From: Candidatus Saccharimonadota bacterium
GTDB lineage: Bacteria > Patescibacteriota > Saccharimonadia > Saccharimonadales > Saccharimonadaceae
DNA length: 5,262 bases
Direction: 5' to 3'
Assembly: GCA_020428265.1 (NCBI GenBank)
Contig: JAGQND010000053.1
Location: 1 to 5,262, forward strand
The position numbers and the translations under genes were made by a program. Positions 1-4,878 of this stretch are shown here, piece after piece. The notes under the pieces were generated by a model, which saw only the letters and a list, made by a program, of their open reading frames with translations, was not told the DNA's origin and searched no databases. Every line of letters starts with the position of its first letter. Position 1 is the stretch's first letter.

Positions 1-376
1 TTTGTTGCTTTATGTTCGCGATGATACTGAGGCGCTATCTGGCTATATGCGATCTGTCAGCACGGCGTATTCTATGTACTACAACAAAAAATACAAAAGC
101 CGCGGCCACGTGTTTCAGAGTATATTTAAAGCTGTAGCTATAGGCACCGATACGTATTTTGCACACATAACACGCTATATACACATGAACCCGCGCACGT
201 ACATGACGTATAAATGGTCTAGTCTGCCGGCATACCTTGGCGAGCCGCACGAAGACTGGCTGAGCCCTGAACGCGCAATGACCATGACACCCACTGAATA
301 CCGCAGATTTATAGATGAATATACTGATAAAAAGAAAGAGTTTGGGTATATAAAGCATTTGTTAGCGGATGCATAA
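1..376 (+). CDS. Y1 (HUH) REP-associated-type transposase, C-terminal part, cut by left edge
   Basis: Partial gene; the frame is open to the window edge, so the TTG at 2 is not taken as the start. The visible 124 residues match the second half of Transposase_17/IS200-like RAYT proteins, which nick single-stranded DNA through a covalent tyrosine link. Landmarks, counted from base 2: the LLLYV stretch that in this family follows the HUH histidines (NHxH, which would lie just outside the window); a helix around residues 11-31 with the tyrosine-rich AYSMYYNKKY segment (Y23, Y26, Y27), where the catalytic Tyr is expected; RGHVFQSIFKA (34-44); ITRYIHMNP (56-64); and WSSLPAYLG (72-80). All these are family signatures. 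It ends normally with TAA. RAYT proteins are typically single-copy and associated with short palindromic repeats; the array at 392-503 directly downstream is suggestive in that light. Activity cannot be judged without the HUH motif. Confidence 0.85.
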   Translation, partial: LLLYVRDDTEALSGYMRSVSTAYSMYYNKKYKSRGHVFQSIFKAVAIGTDTYFAHITRYIHMNPRTYMTYKWSSLPAYLGEPHEDWLSPERAMTMTPTEYRRFIDEYTDKKKEFGYIKHLLADA

Positions 377-391
377 AAAGTTCCTATATAA

Positions 392-459
392 TTAAAAACT
401 TCACGATGTGTTAACTAAAACAGTGATAATATGTTAAGTAAAATGCCTGCAATGTGTAA
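392..459 (-). repeat. Degenerate 22-23-bp repeat units on the minus strand
   Basis: Read on the minus strand from 459 downward, three units follow each other, beginning at 459 (TTACACATTGCAGG...), 437 (TTAACATATT...) and 414 (TTAACACATC...), with spacings of 22 and 23 bp and each ending in a TTTTA-type run. They resemble the plus-strand units at 467 and 490 (TTGACACYTTGCA, also 23 bp apart). The unit at 459 is clearly related; the unit at 414 is weak (about 14 of 23 positions by eye). The pattern is iteron-like and may mark binding sites of a DNA-binding protein or transposase. The function is not known. Confidence 0.5.
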
Positions 460-499
460 TATTAACTTGACACCTTGCAGAGATTTTACTTGACACTTT
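427..499. repeat. Large imperfect inverted repeat (33-bp arms, 7-bp centre)
   Basis: The reverse complement of 427-459 aligns with 467-499 at 26 of 33 columns with one single-base gap. The best parts are TTGCAG and an exact ATTTTACTT. The centre is 460-466. It sits between the transposase and the ATPase. Arms of this size around a short centre recall the paired-REP (REPIN) arrangement mobilised by RAYT transposases, but a double operator is an equally simple reading. Confidence 0.6.
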
Positions 500-503
500 G
501 CAA
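466..503 (+). repeat. 38-bp direct repeat, left copy (DR-L)
   Basis: It consists of two TTGACACYTTGCA units (467-479 and 490-502) separated by 10 bases that include ATTTTAC. It matches 1826-1863 in the same orientation at 36 of 38 positions; the differences are C474 versus T1834 and A481 versus C1841. Together the two copies bracket the DUF4143 ATPase gene, starting 1360 bp apart. The second TTGACA serves as the -35 box of the ATPase promoter. Confidence 0.9.
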
Positions 504-519
504 GCACTAGTTGTATAAT
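490..519 (+). promoter_or_regulatory. Sigma-70-type promoter of the ATPase gene, embedded in the repeat
   Basis: A perfect TTGACA (490-495) and a perfect TATAAT (514-519) are separated by 18 bp. Transcription would be expected to begin about seven bases after the -10, at base 526, which is the A of the ATPase ATG. This predicts a leaderless mRNA. No Shine-Dalgarno sequence is present, which agrees. The -35 lies inside the 38-bp repeat, while the -10 lies outside it. Confidence 0.8.
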
Positions 520-525
520 ATATAC

Positions 526-1791
526 ATGCCATATATAAAACGAATAATCGATGAAGATATAAAAAATGGATTAGCTGCGGCTGGTGCGGTTGCTATAAGG
601 GGGCCGCGAGCCTGTGGCAAGACCGAAACAGCACTGCAATATGCTAGTAGTGATGTTAACTTGATTTATGACGTTGCAGCTCGCGACCTGGCGCGACTTG
701 CACCCAGTAGTATACTGGAGGGTGACACTCCAAGACTAATTGATGAATGGCAAGAAGCCCCAGATGTGTGGAATGCGGTTAAAACCGAAGTAGACAGGCG
801 CAAGACCTCTGGTCAGTTTATACTTACGGGGTCGTCGGCTGTAAACAAAGACAATAATTTACACTCTGGCGCCGGGCGCTTCATACTCCACGACATGTCT
901 ACTATGACTTGGGCTGAGCTTGGTTATTCTAACGCAACCGTAAGCTTGGGCGACCTCCTGGCAGGGAGCCCCATTAAACCGAGTCAAAACAAAACAGAGC
1001 TTAGTGACATACTGACGCGGCTTGTCGTGGGGGGCTGGCCAATGCTGATAGGTAAAACCGAGAGGCAAGCCAAAGATATAAACAAGGCCTATGTAGACCT
1101 GCTACTGAGTGACGACATTAGTCGAGTGTCGGGTATTGAGCGAGATCGGCGCCGTGCAACACAAATATTTACGTCTTTGTCTAGAAATATCGCAACTACG
1201 GTGGGTATCGCTACACTCTCTAACGATAGTGAATCCAATGAGGTGGATGGCGACGATGTTACAGTGTCTAGACAGGCTACATATGACTACCTGGAAGATT
1301 TGAAGAAGCTTATGATAGTAATAGATCAGCCAGCATGGAGGCCGCACGTGCGTTCCGCGGTGAGGCTCCGCACTAAGCCAAAACGACACTTGGCGGATCC
1401 GTCACTGGCTGTGGCTGCACTGGGTATTTCATCTAAAACACTAATAAAGGACCTTAGATACACTGGTTTTCTGTTTGAGTCTCAGGTGTTTCACGATCTT
1501 ACAGTGTATGCTAGGGCAAACGACGCCGAACTATCGTACTACAGAGACAGTAGTGATAGCGAGGTAGATATAATTGTTGAAGATAGAGCCGGTAACTGGG
1601 CGGCGTTTGAAGTCAAGTTGGGCGATGACGATTTGGACGCTGCGGCTACTAAGTTATTGGCGTTTGCTGCTAATATAGACACCAATAAAACCAAGAAGCA
1701 GGGCTCCCTTAACATAGTCACCGGTGTTGGTTATGGGTATGTGCGTCCAGATGGAGTGAATGTGCTTCCGCTGAGCGTGTTGGGCGCCTAA
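526..1791 (+). CDS. AAA_14 / DUF4143 family ATPase
   Basis: This 421-residue protein belongs to the large, functionally undefined family of ATPases with an N-terminal AAA_14 domain and a C-terminal DUF4143 domain. Visible motifs are Walker A GPRACGKT (26-33), a Walker B-like RLIDEWQEAP (70-79), a sensor-1-like FILTGSS (98-104), and the family's GFLFES (314-319). Near the C-terminus, EVDIIVE followed by FEVKLG gives D348, E362 and K364, the D...ExK pattern of PD-(D/E)XK nucleases. No signal peptide or membrane segment is visible, so it should be cytoplasmic. The ATG at 526 is preferred over an in-frame TTG at 511, because that TTG lies between the -35 and -10 boxes of the promoter and would not be transcribed. 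The gene is bracketed by 38-bp direct repeats, which suggests acquisition as a unit. Family membership is secure; the cellular role is unknown, although DNA handling or mobile-element control is plausible. Confidence 0.9.
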   Translation: MPYIKRIIDEDIKNGLAAAGAVAIRGPRACGKTETALQYASSDVNLIYDVAARDLARLAPSSILEGDTPRLIDEWQEAPDVWNAVKTEVDRRKTSGQFILTGSSAVNKDNNLHSGAGRFILHDMSTMTWAELGYSNATVSLGDLLAGSPIKPSQNKTELSDILTRLVVGGWPMLIGKTERQAKDINKAYVDLLLSDDISRVSGIERDRRRATQIFTSLSRNIATTVGIATLSNDSESNEVDGDDVTVSRQATYDYLEDLKKLMIVIDQPAWRPHVRSAVRLRTKPKRHLADPSLAVAALGISSKTLIKDLRYTGFLFESQVFHDLTVYARANDAELSYYRDSSDSEVDIIVEDRAGNWAAFEVKLGDDDLDAAATKLLAFAANIDTNKTKKQGSLNIVTGVGYGYVRPDGVNVLPLSVLGA

Positions 1792-1836
1792 AGTGTCAAT
1801 ACTATAACCGGTGTGTAGCCTAACGCTTGACACTTT
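1790..1836. repeat. Inverted repeat of the TTGACACTTT motif after the ATPase
   Basis: AAAGTGTCAA at 1790-1799 is the exact 10-bp complement of TTGACACTTT at 1827-1836, with 27 bases between. The left arm overlaps the ATPase stop codon (TAA 1789-1791). This mirrors the upstream side, where an inverted copy also precedes two direct copies. The loop is long and no T-run follows either arm, so an intrinsic terminator is not supported. Confidence 0.7.
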
Positions 1837-1863
1837 GCAGCGATTTTACTTGACACTTTGCAA
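1826..1863 (+). repeat. 38-bp direct repeat, right copy (DR-R)
   Basis: This is the second copy of the repeat at 466-503, with units at 1827-1839 and 1850-1862, again 23 bp apart. It lies between the convergent ends of the ATPase gene and galE, and stops four bases short of the galE stop codon. Unlike the left copy it has no TATAAT at the right spacing, so it is not a forward promoter. Confidence 0.9.
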
Positions 1864-1867
1864 AATT

Positions 1868-2884
1868 CTAGTGGTTTTCATATCCATGCGGATTTTGTGA
1901 TTGCCAACGCCAGGAGTCGACGCAGGCTTGCTGGATGGTTAGATCGGCGCGCCAGCTGAGCTCGGTGTTGGCGAGTGCGGGGCTGGCATAGCAAGCAGCT
2001 ACGTCGCCAGGGCGGCGAGCCACCACTTCGTAGGGGATATTCTTGCTGGCAGCTTGCTCTACGGCTGCTATGAGTTCTAACACAGATGTGCCGGTGCCTG
2101 TGGCTAAGTTGTACGCCTGCGCACCCGGCTGCATATGCCCAAGCGCTGCTATGTGCCCGCGCGCTAGATCTACCACGTGTATGTAATCGCGCACGCCGGT
2201 GCCATCTACGGTGTCGTAGTCGTTGCCAAATACTTTTACGCTGTCTAGCTTACCTATGGCCACTTGAGTTACGTAAGGTAGTAGATTGTTTGGTAGGCCG
2301 CCGGGGTCTTCGCCGATGGTGCCGCTAGGGTGTGCGCCCACAGGGTTGAAATAGCGCAGTAGGGTGGCGCTGAATTGCGGATTTGCCACACATACGTCGC
2401 GCAGGATTTGCTCAATCATGAACTTGGTTTGGCCGTATGGATTGGTGATGCCCACGCCCACGCGTGACTGTTCGGTGAGCGGTAGCTCGGCGGGGTCGCC
2501 GTACACCGTGGCGCTGCTACTAAACACCAGATTGTTTACACTATTTTCTAGCATTAGTTCTACTAGCGCGAGTGTGCTGTCGATGTTGTTGCGGTAGTAG
2601 GCTAAGGGCTTGGCTACACTTTCACCCACGGCTTTGAGTCCGGCAAAATGTATGGCGGCGTCGAATTTGTGCTCGGCAAATACAGCGGCAAGTGCAGTGC
2701 GATCGGCGACGTCGAGCTGTACAAACGGTATGTTTGCGCCCACTATAGTTTCGACGCGGCGCAGGGACTCTTGGCTACTGTTACTTAAATTATCTACTAC
2801 CACGGCCGTATGGCCCGCGGCATAGAGTTCAACTAGGGTGTGGCTGCCAATGTAGCCGGCGCCACCCGTCACGAGGATATTCAT
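1868..2884 (-). CDS. galE: UDP-glucose 4-epimerase
   Basis: GalE interconverts UDP-glucose and UDP-galactose (in some members also UDP-GlcNAc and UDP-GalNAc) using tightly bound NAD. The protein has 338 residues, the same length as E. coli GalE, and is a full-length extended short-chain dehydrogenase. Visible motifs are the Rossmann G7-x-x-G10-x-x-G13 (TGGAGYIGSH), D31-N32 at the end of strand 2, FAGLKAVGES (80-89), SSSATVYG (122-129) with catalytic S124, Y150-x-x-x-K154 (NPYGQTKF), RYFNPVGAHPSG (177-188) and RDYIHVVDLA (232-241). The start ATG is 12 nt from a TATACT and has no Shine-Dalgarno, so the mRNA is predicted to be leaderless. It is divergent from the nucleotidyltransferase gene and convergent with the ATPase. 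The product probably feeds cell-surface glycans. Substrate range cannot be told from sequence by eye. Confidence 0.97.
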   Translation of the reverse strand: MNILVTGGAGYIGSHTLVELYAAGHTAVVVDNLSNSSQESLRRVETIVGANIPFVQLDVADRTALAAVFAEHKFDAAIHFAGLKAVGESVAKPLAYYRNNIDSTLALVELMLENSVNNLVFSSSATVYGDPAELPLTEQSRVGVGITNPYGQTKFMIEQILRDVCVANPQFSATLLRYFNPVGAHPSGTIGEDPGGLPNNLLPYVTQVAIGKLDSVKVFGNDYDTVDGTGVRDYIHVVDLARGHIAALGHMQPGAQAYNLATGTGTSVLELIAAVEQAASKNIPYEVVARRPGDVAACYASPALANTELSWRADLTIQQACVDSWRWQSQNPHGYENH

Positions 2885-2889
2885 GTGTA

Positions 2890-2899
2890 TAGTATACTA
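2890..2899. promoter_or_regulatory. Symmetric bidirectional -10 palindrome between galE and the nucleotidyltransferase gene
   Basis: TAGTATACTA is a perfect palindrome in a 20-bp divergent spacer (2885-2904). It gives TATACT on the plus strand (2893-2898) and TATACT on the minus strand (2896-2891). Seven bases beyond each hexamer lies the A of each ATG (2905 plus, 2884 minus), so both mRNAs are predicted to be leaderless. The -35 regions would fall inside the opposite coding sequences, and neither resembles TTGACA well. Confidence 0.6.
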
Positions 2900-2904
2900 G
2901 ACAT

Positions 2905-3342
2905 ATGAAAACAGTGATAGTAAGCGGATATTTTAACCCACTGCACGGCGGGCACCTGGACTATATGGAGGGTGCTGCTAAGTTGGGCGACAGGCTGGTG
3001 GTGATAGTGAACAACGACGTGCAGCAGGTGCTAAAAAAGGGCAAGGTGATACTGGACGAACAGAACCGCATGCGACTAGTAGGTGCGCTGCGCGTGGTGG
3101 ACGAAGTGGTGCTGTCTGTAGACGAAGACCCGACGGTAGTGAAGAGTTTGCAATTAGTGGCCGAAAAGTACCCTGGCGACGAACTGATATTTGCCAACGG
3201 CGGCGACCGTGATAGCACCAAAGAAGTGCCCGAAACTGCTGTGTGCGAGCAATACAACATAGCCATGGTGTTCGACGCCGGCGGTACCGAAAAGGCAGAT
3301 TCTAGCACGCGCATAAACCAAGCCAACGGTCACGATAAGTAG
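2905..3342 (+). CDS. Adenylyl/cytidylyltransferase-family nucleotidyltransferase (TagD/RfaE-C-like)
   Basis: A single-domain HxGH nucleotidyltransferase of 145 residues, a usual length for TagD-like enzymes. It is expected to transfer CMP or AMP from CTP/ATP to a phosphorylated alcohol or sugar, releasing pyrophosphate. Visible are SGYFNPLHGGHLDYMEGA (7-24) with H14 and H17 for nucleotide binding, E52-Q-N-R55-M-R57 (the ExxR-type segment), FANGGDRD (96-103), and a C-terminal ADSSTRI (131-137) corresponding to the ISxTxxI/SSSxxR loop of the family. The substrate is not determined: glycerol 3-phosphate, heptose 1-phosphate and a cofactor precursor are all possible. It shares a divergent promoter with galE, which favours a role in envelope or glycan precursor synthesis, as an inference. 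The ATG at 2905 has no Shine-Dalgarno. Confidence 0.85.
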   Translation: MKTVIVSGYFNPLHGGHLDYMEGAAKLGDRLVVIVNNDVQQVLKKGKVILDEQNRMRLVGALRVVDEVVLSVDEDPTVVKSLQLVAEKYPGDELIFANGGDRDSTKEVPETAVCEQYNIAMVFDAGGTEKADSSTRINQANGHDK

Positions 3343-3357
3343 ACTGGTGTATTCTAT

Positions 3358-4362
3358 ATGAAAAAAGAACTAATTGACTCATCTGTTGATCGTAAGAATA
3401 TACTCAATAACTCATTTGCTATTGCAGAGCTTCAGGGGCAATTGGGTATCGGTGGCGTGTTGTTTGAGGGCGAATACAGGTATACGACGCAACAGGTTGC
3501 TGATTTCTATGAAGTTAGTGTGCGTACAGTTCGTCGATATTTGTCAAAATTCGAAGCCGAGTTGCGCGAGAGTGGCTATGTAGACCTTGAAAATGATGCG
3601 CTTGACCTCTGGAAAACGCAATTTGGTAGTGACACTGATGTCACAACCAAATTGACGCGCCTAGGCGTGTTTAACTTTAAAGCACTTTTAAATATAGGCT
3701 TTTTGCTTAAGGAGAGTGAAAAGGCGCGCATATTACGCGGTTTAGTTCTCGATTTAGTTATAAATGTTGTTGCTAAACGAGCCGGCGGTGACACTAAGTA
3801 TATAAATCAAAGAGAAGATTCATATTTATTGACCACCTATATGGGTGAGGGGTATAGGAAAGAATTTACTGGTGCGCTGGACAAATATGTAGACCTCGGG
3901 CCTTTTAAATACACGTTTTATACTAATAAAATATATGTAAGTATTTTTAAAGAACATGCTGCAGAGTATAAAAAGATATTATCACTCAGTAAGCATGACA
4001 AAATACGCGACACTATGTATTCAGAGGTGTTAACGGCCATTGCTACCTACGAAACTGGTTTGGCGCATGAGCTAAAGCGAGAGTCTGAACGACTGAAAAG
4101 AAAGCTAAATTCTACTGAGGCGGACAAGCTATTTAAAGATTTTGAGGATAACCCCGCCTTTAAGCCACAAATAGAAGTGGCGCGGCGCAAAATGGCGAGT
4201 CGTGACTACGGACTTCGCGATACAATGCACCCAAAACTGGAAGACTACGTGGGGCCTATAGATGTTGAGGATTTTGAGCGCTTTTTAGGAGAAAAGAGCG
4301 CAGACTTAGCGAAACAAATAGAGCGCTCGCGCGAAGTATTTAAGCGCCTTAAGGATCAATAG
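3358..4362 (+). CDS. RhuM-like HTH DNA-binding protein, putative partner of Doc
   Basis: This 334-residue protein has an N-terminal helix-turn-helix around residues 43-64 (YTTQQVADFYEVSVRTVRRYL). A segment around 97-137 (TKLTRLGVFNFKALLNIGFLL...RGLVLDLV) resembles the part of RhuM-type virulence proteins that follows their HTH. The C-terminal half is charged and helical, with a probable coiled-coil stretch near 233-262 (HELKRESERLKRKL) and another near 311-333. The RhuM assignment comes from the layout and the Doc neighbour, not from strong residue identity. The stop codon overlaps the doc start by one base, so the two are translationally coupled. The likely job is autoregulation and neutralisation of Doc, but it is far larger than a Phd-type antitoxin. 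ATG 3358 is the only plausible early start, 15 nt after the previous stop and without a visible Shine-Dalgarno. The sequence is visibly more AT-rich than galE. Confidence 0.65.
   Translation: MKKELIDSSVDRKNILNNSFAIAELQGQLGIGGVLFEGEYRYTTQQVADFYEVSVRTVRRYLSKFEAELRESGYVDLENDALDLWKTQFGSDTDVTTKLTRLGVFNFKALLNIGFLLKESEKARILRGLVLDLVINVVAKRAGGDTKYINQREDSYLLTTYMGEGYRKEFTGALDKYVDLGPFKYTFYTNKIYVSIFKEHAAEYKKILSLSKHDKIRDTMYSEVLTAIATYETGLAHELKRESERLKRKLNSTEADKLFKDFEDNPAFKPQIEVARRKMASRDYGLRDTMHPKLEDYVGPIDVEDFERFLGEKSADLAKQIERSREVFKRLKDQ
4351..4355 (+). promoter_or_regulatory. Ribosome binding site of doc
   Basis: AAGGA lies inside the last codons of the RhuM-like gene, six bases before the GTG at 4362. It supports the unusual GTG start and the one-base overlap (TAGTG). 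Confidence 0.7.
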
Positions 4363-4790
4363 TGAATCATATACCATACGACGTATTGCTGCAGATACAC
4401 GATAGGGTGTTGGCCGTGTCTGGCGGCATGGCTGGTGTAAAGGATGAAGGACTACTTAGAAGTCCACTAGAGTTTATCGTAGACGATAGTTATTACCCAG
4501 AACTATGCGACAAGATAACACATGTTGTGTATTCGCTTATAAAAAATCACGGGTTTAACGATGGTAATAAGCGCACAGCGTTGGCTGTCGGTGGTTTTTT
4601 GTTGTTATTAAACGGATATGATGATTATATAGTTCATTATTTTAGAATGTTTGAACAGGTCGTAGTACTTGTTGCCGACAACAAACTAAGCAAAGAAGAG
4701 TTATATGTCCTATTTGATGAAATGATTACCGGTGGTGATTTGTCTGAGAGTAGCAAGATTAAAATAATAGACTTAGTTGATAAGTTGTAA
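4362..4790 (+). CDS. doc: Death-on-curing (Doc) family toxin, Fic fold
   Basis: A Doc-type Fic-fold protein of 142 residues, slightly longer than P1 Doc. The N-terminus IHDRVLAVSGGMAGVKDEGLLRSPLE (12-37) matches the family pattern in which a short helix is followed by a GxxGxRDxGLLxSAL-like segment. The active-site loop is H63-G-F-N-D67-G-N-K-R71-T. Asn69-Lys70 replaces the Gly-Arg of AMP-transferring Fic enzymes (HxFxxGNGR), as in P1 Doc, which phosphorylates and inactivates EF-Tu. The motif residues look intact, so the toxin is predicted to be active. It starts with GTG, supported by AAGGA upstream, and overlaps the RhuM-like gene. No small Phd-like antitoxin is encoded next to it, so the RhuM-like protein is the candidate partner. 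EF-Tu as target is an inference from the family. Confidence 0.92.
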   Translation: MNHIPYDVLLQIHDRVLAVSGGMAGVKDEGLLRSPLEFIVDDSYYPELCDKITHVVYSLIKNHGFNDGNKRTALAVGGFLLLLNGYDDYIVHYFRMFEQVVVLVADNKLSKEELYVLFDEMITGGDLSESSKIKIIDLVDKL

Positions 4791-4800
4791 TATTTACATT

Positions 4801-4830
4801 TTGCTAAAATTTATAAAAAAGTTGTATACT
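4801..4830 (+). promoter_or_regulatory. Putative promoter of glmS
   Basis: TTGCTA (4801-4806) and TATACT (4825-4830) are separated by 18 bp, with TTG directly before the -10 as in the ATPase promoter. The expected start is near 4837, leaving a leader of about 42 nt that contains the Shine-Dalgarno. The -35 matches the consensus at four of six bases. Confidence 0.55.
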
Positions 4831-4865
4831 GACAATATAACCACATAAGGGTAACCAAAATAAAG

Positions 4866-4871
4866 AAAGGG
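4866..4871 (+). promoter_or_regulatory. Ribosome binding site of glmS
   Basis: AAAGGG with a seven-base spacer to the ATG at 4879. It fixes the start and contrasts with the Shine-Dalgarno-less starts of the ATPase, galE and nucleotidyltransferase genes. Confidence 0.65.
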
Positions 4872-4878
4872 TTAGTAA

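Noticed and set aside
2..4. TTG at 2 as start of the transposase
   Set aside because: The reading frame is open to the edge and the HUH half of the domain is missing, so the true start lies upstream of the window.
35..358. 107-codon minus-strand frame opposite the transposase
   Set aside because: It is antisense to a recognisable transposase domain and has no family features or ribosome binding site.
392..503. CRISPR array
   Set aside because: The units are degenerate, change strand at the centre and are directly abutting or overlapping, without unique spacers of regular length. No cas gene is visible.
511..525. TTG at 511 as start of the ATPase
   Set aside because: It lies between the -35 and -10 boxes of the promoter and would not be in the transcript. 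The extra residues MYNIY do not belong to the family N-terminus, and ATG 526 is well placed.
1790..1836. Intrinsic terminator after the ATPase
   Set aside because: The 10-bp arms are separated by 27 bases, the stem is AT-rich, and no T-run follows in either direction. The pairing is explained by the repeated TTGACACTTT motif.
1850..1885. Second forward promoter at the right repeat copy
   Set aside because: TTGACA is present at 1850, but no TATAAT-like hexamer occurs 16-19 bp downstream, and transcription would run antisense into galE.
2086..2825. Open frames on the plus strand opposite galE
   Set aside because: They lie fully antisense to a complete, strongly conserved galE, and their translations have low complexity and no recognisable domain.
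3350..3355. TATTCT as the promoter of the RhuM-like gene
   Set aside because: It ends only two bases before the ATG, so the predicted start would fall inside the coding sequence. Co-transcription with the upstream gene 15 nt away is more likely.
4791..4878. glmS ribozyme or riboswitch in the glmS leader
   Set aside because: The whole intergenic region is only 88 bases and the predicted leader about 42, too short for the ribozyme, and no matching core is seen.
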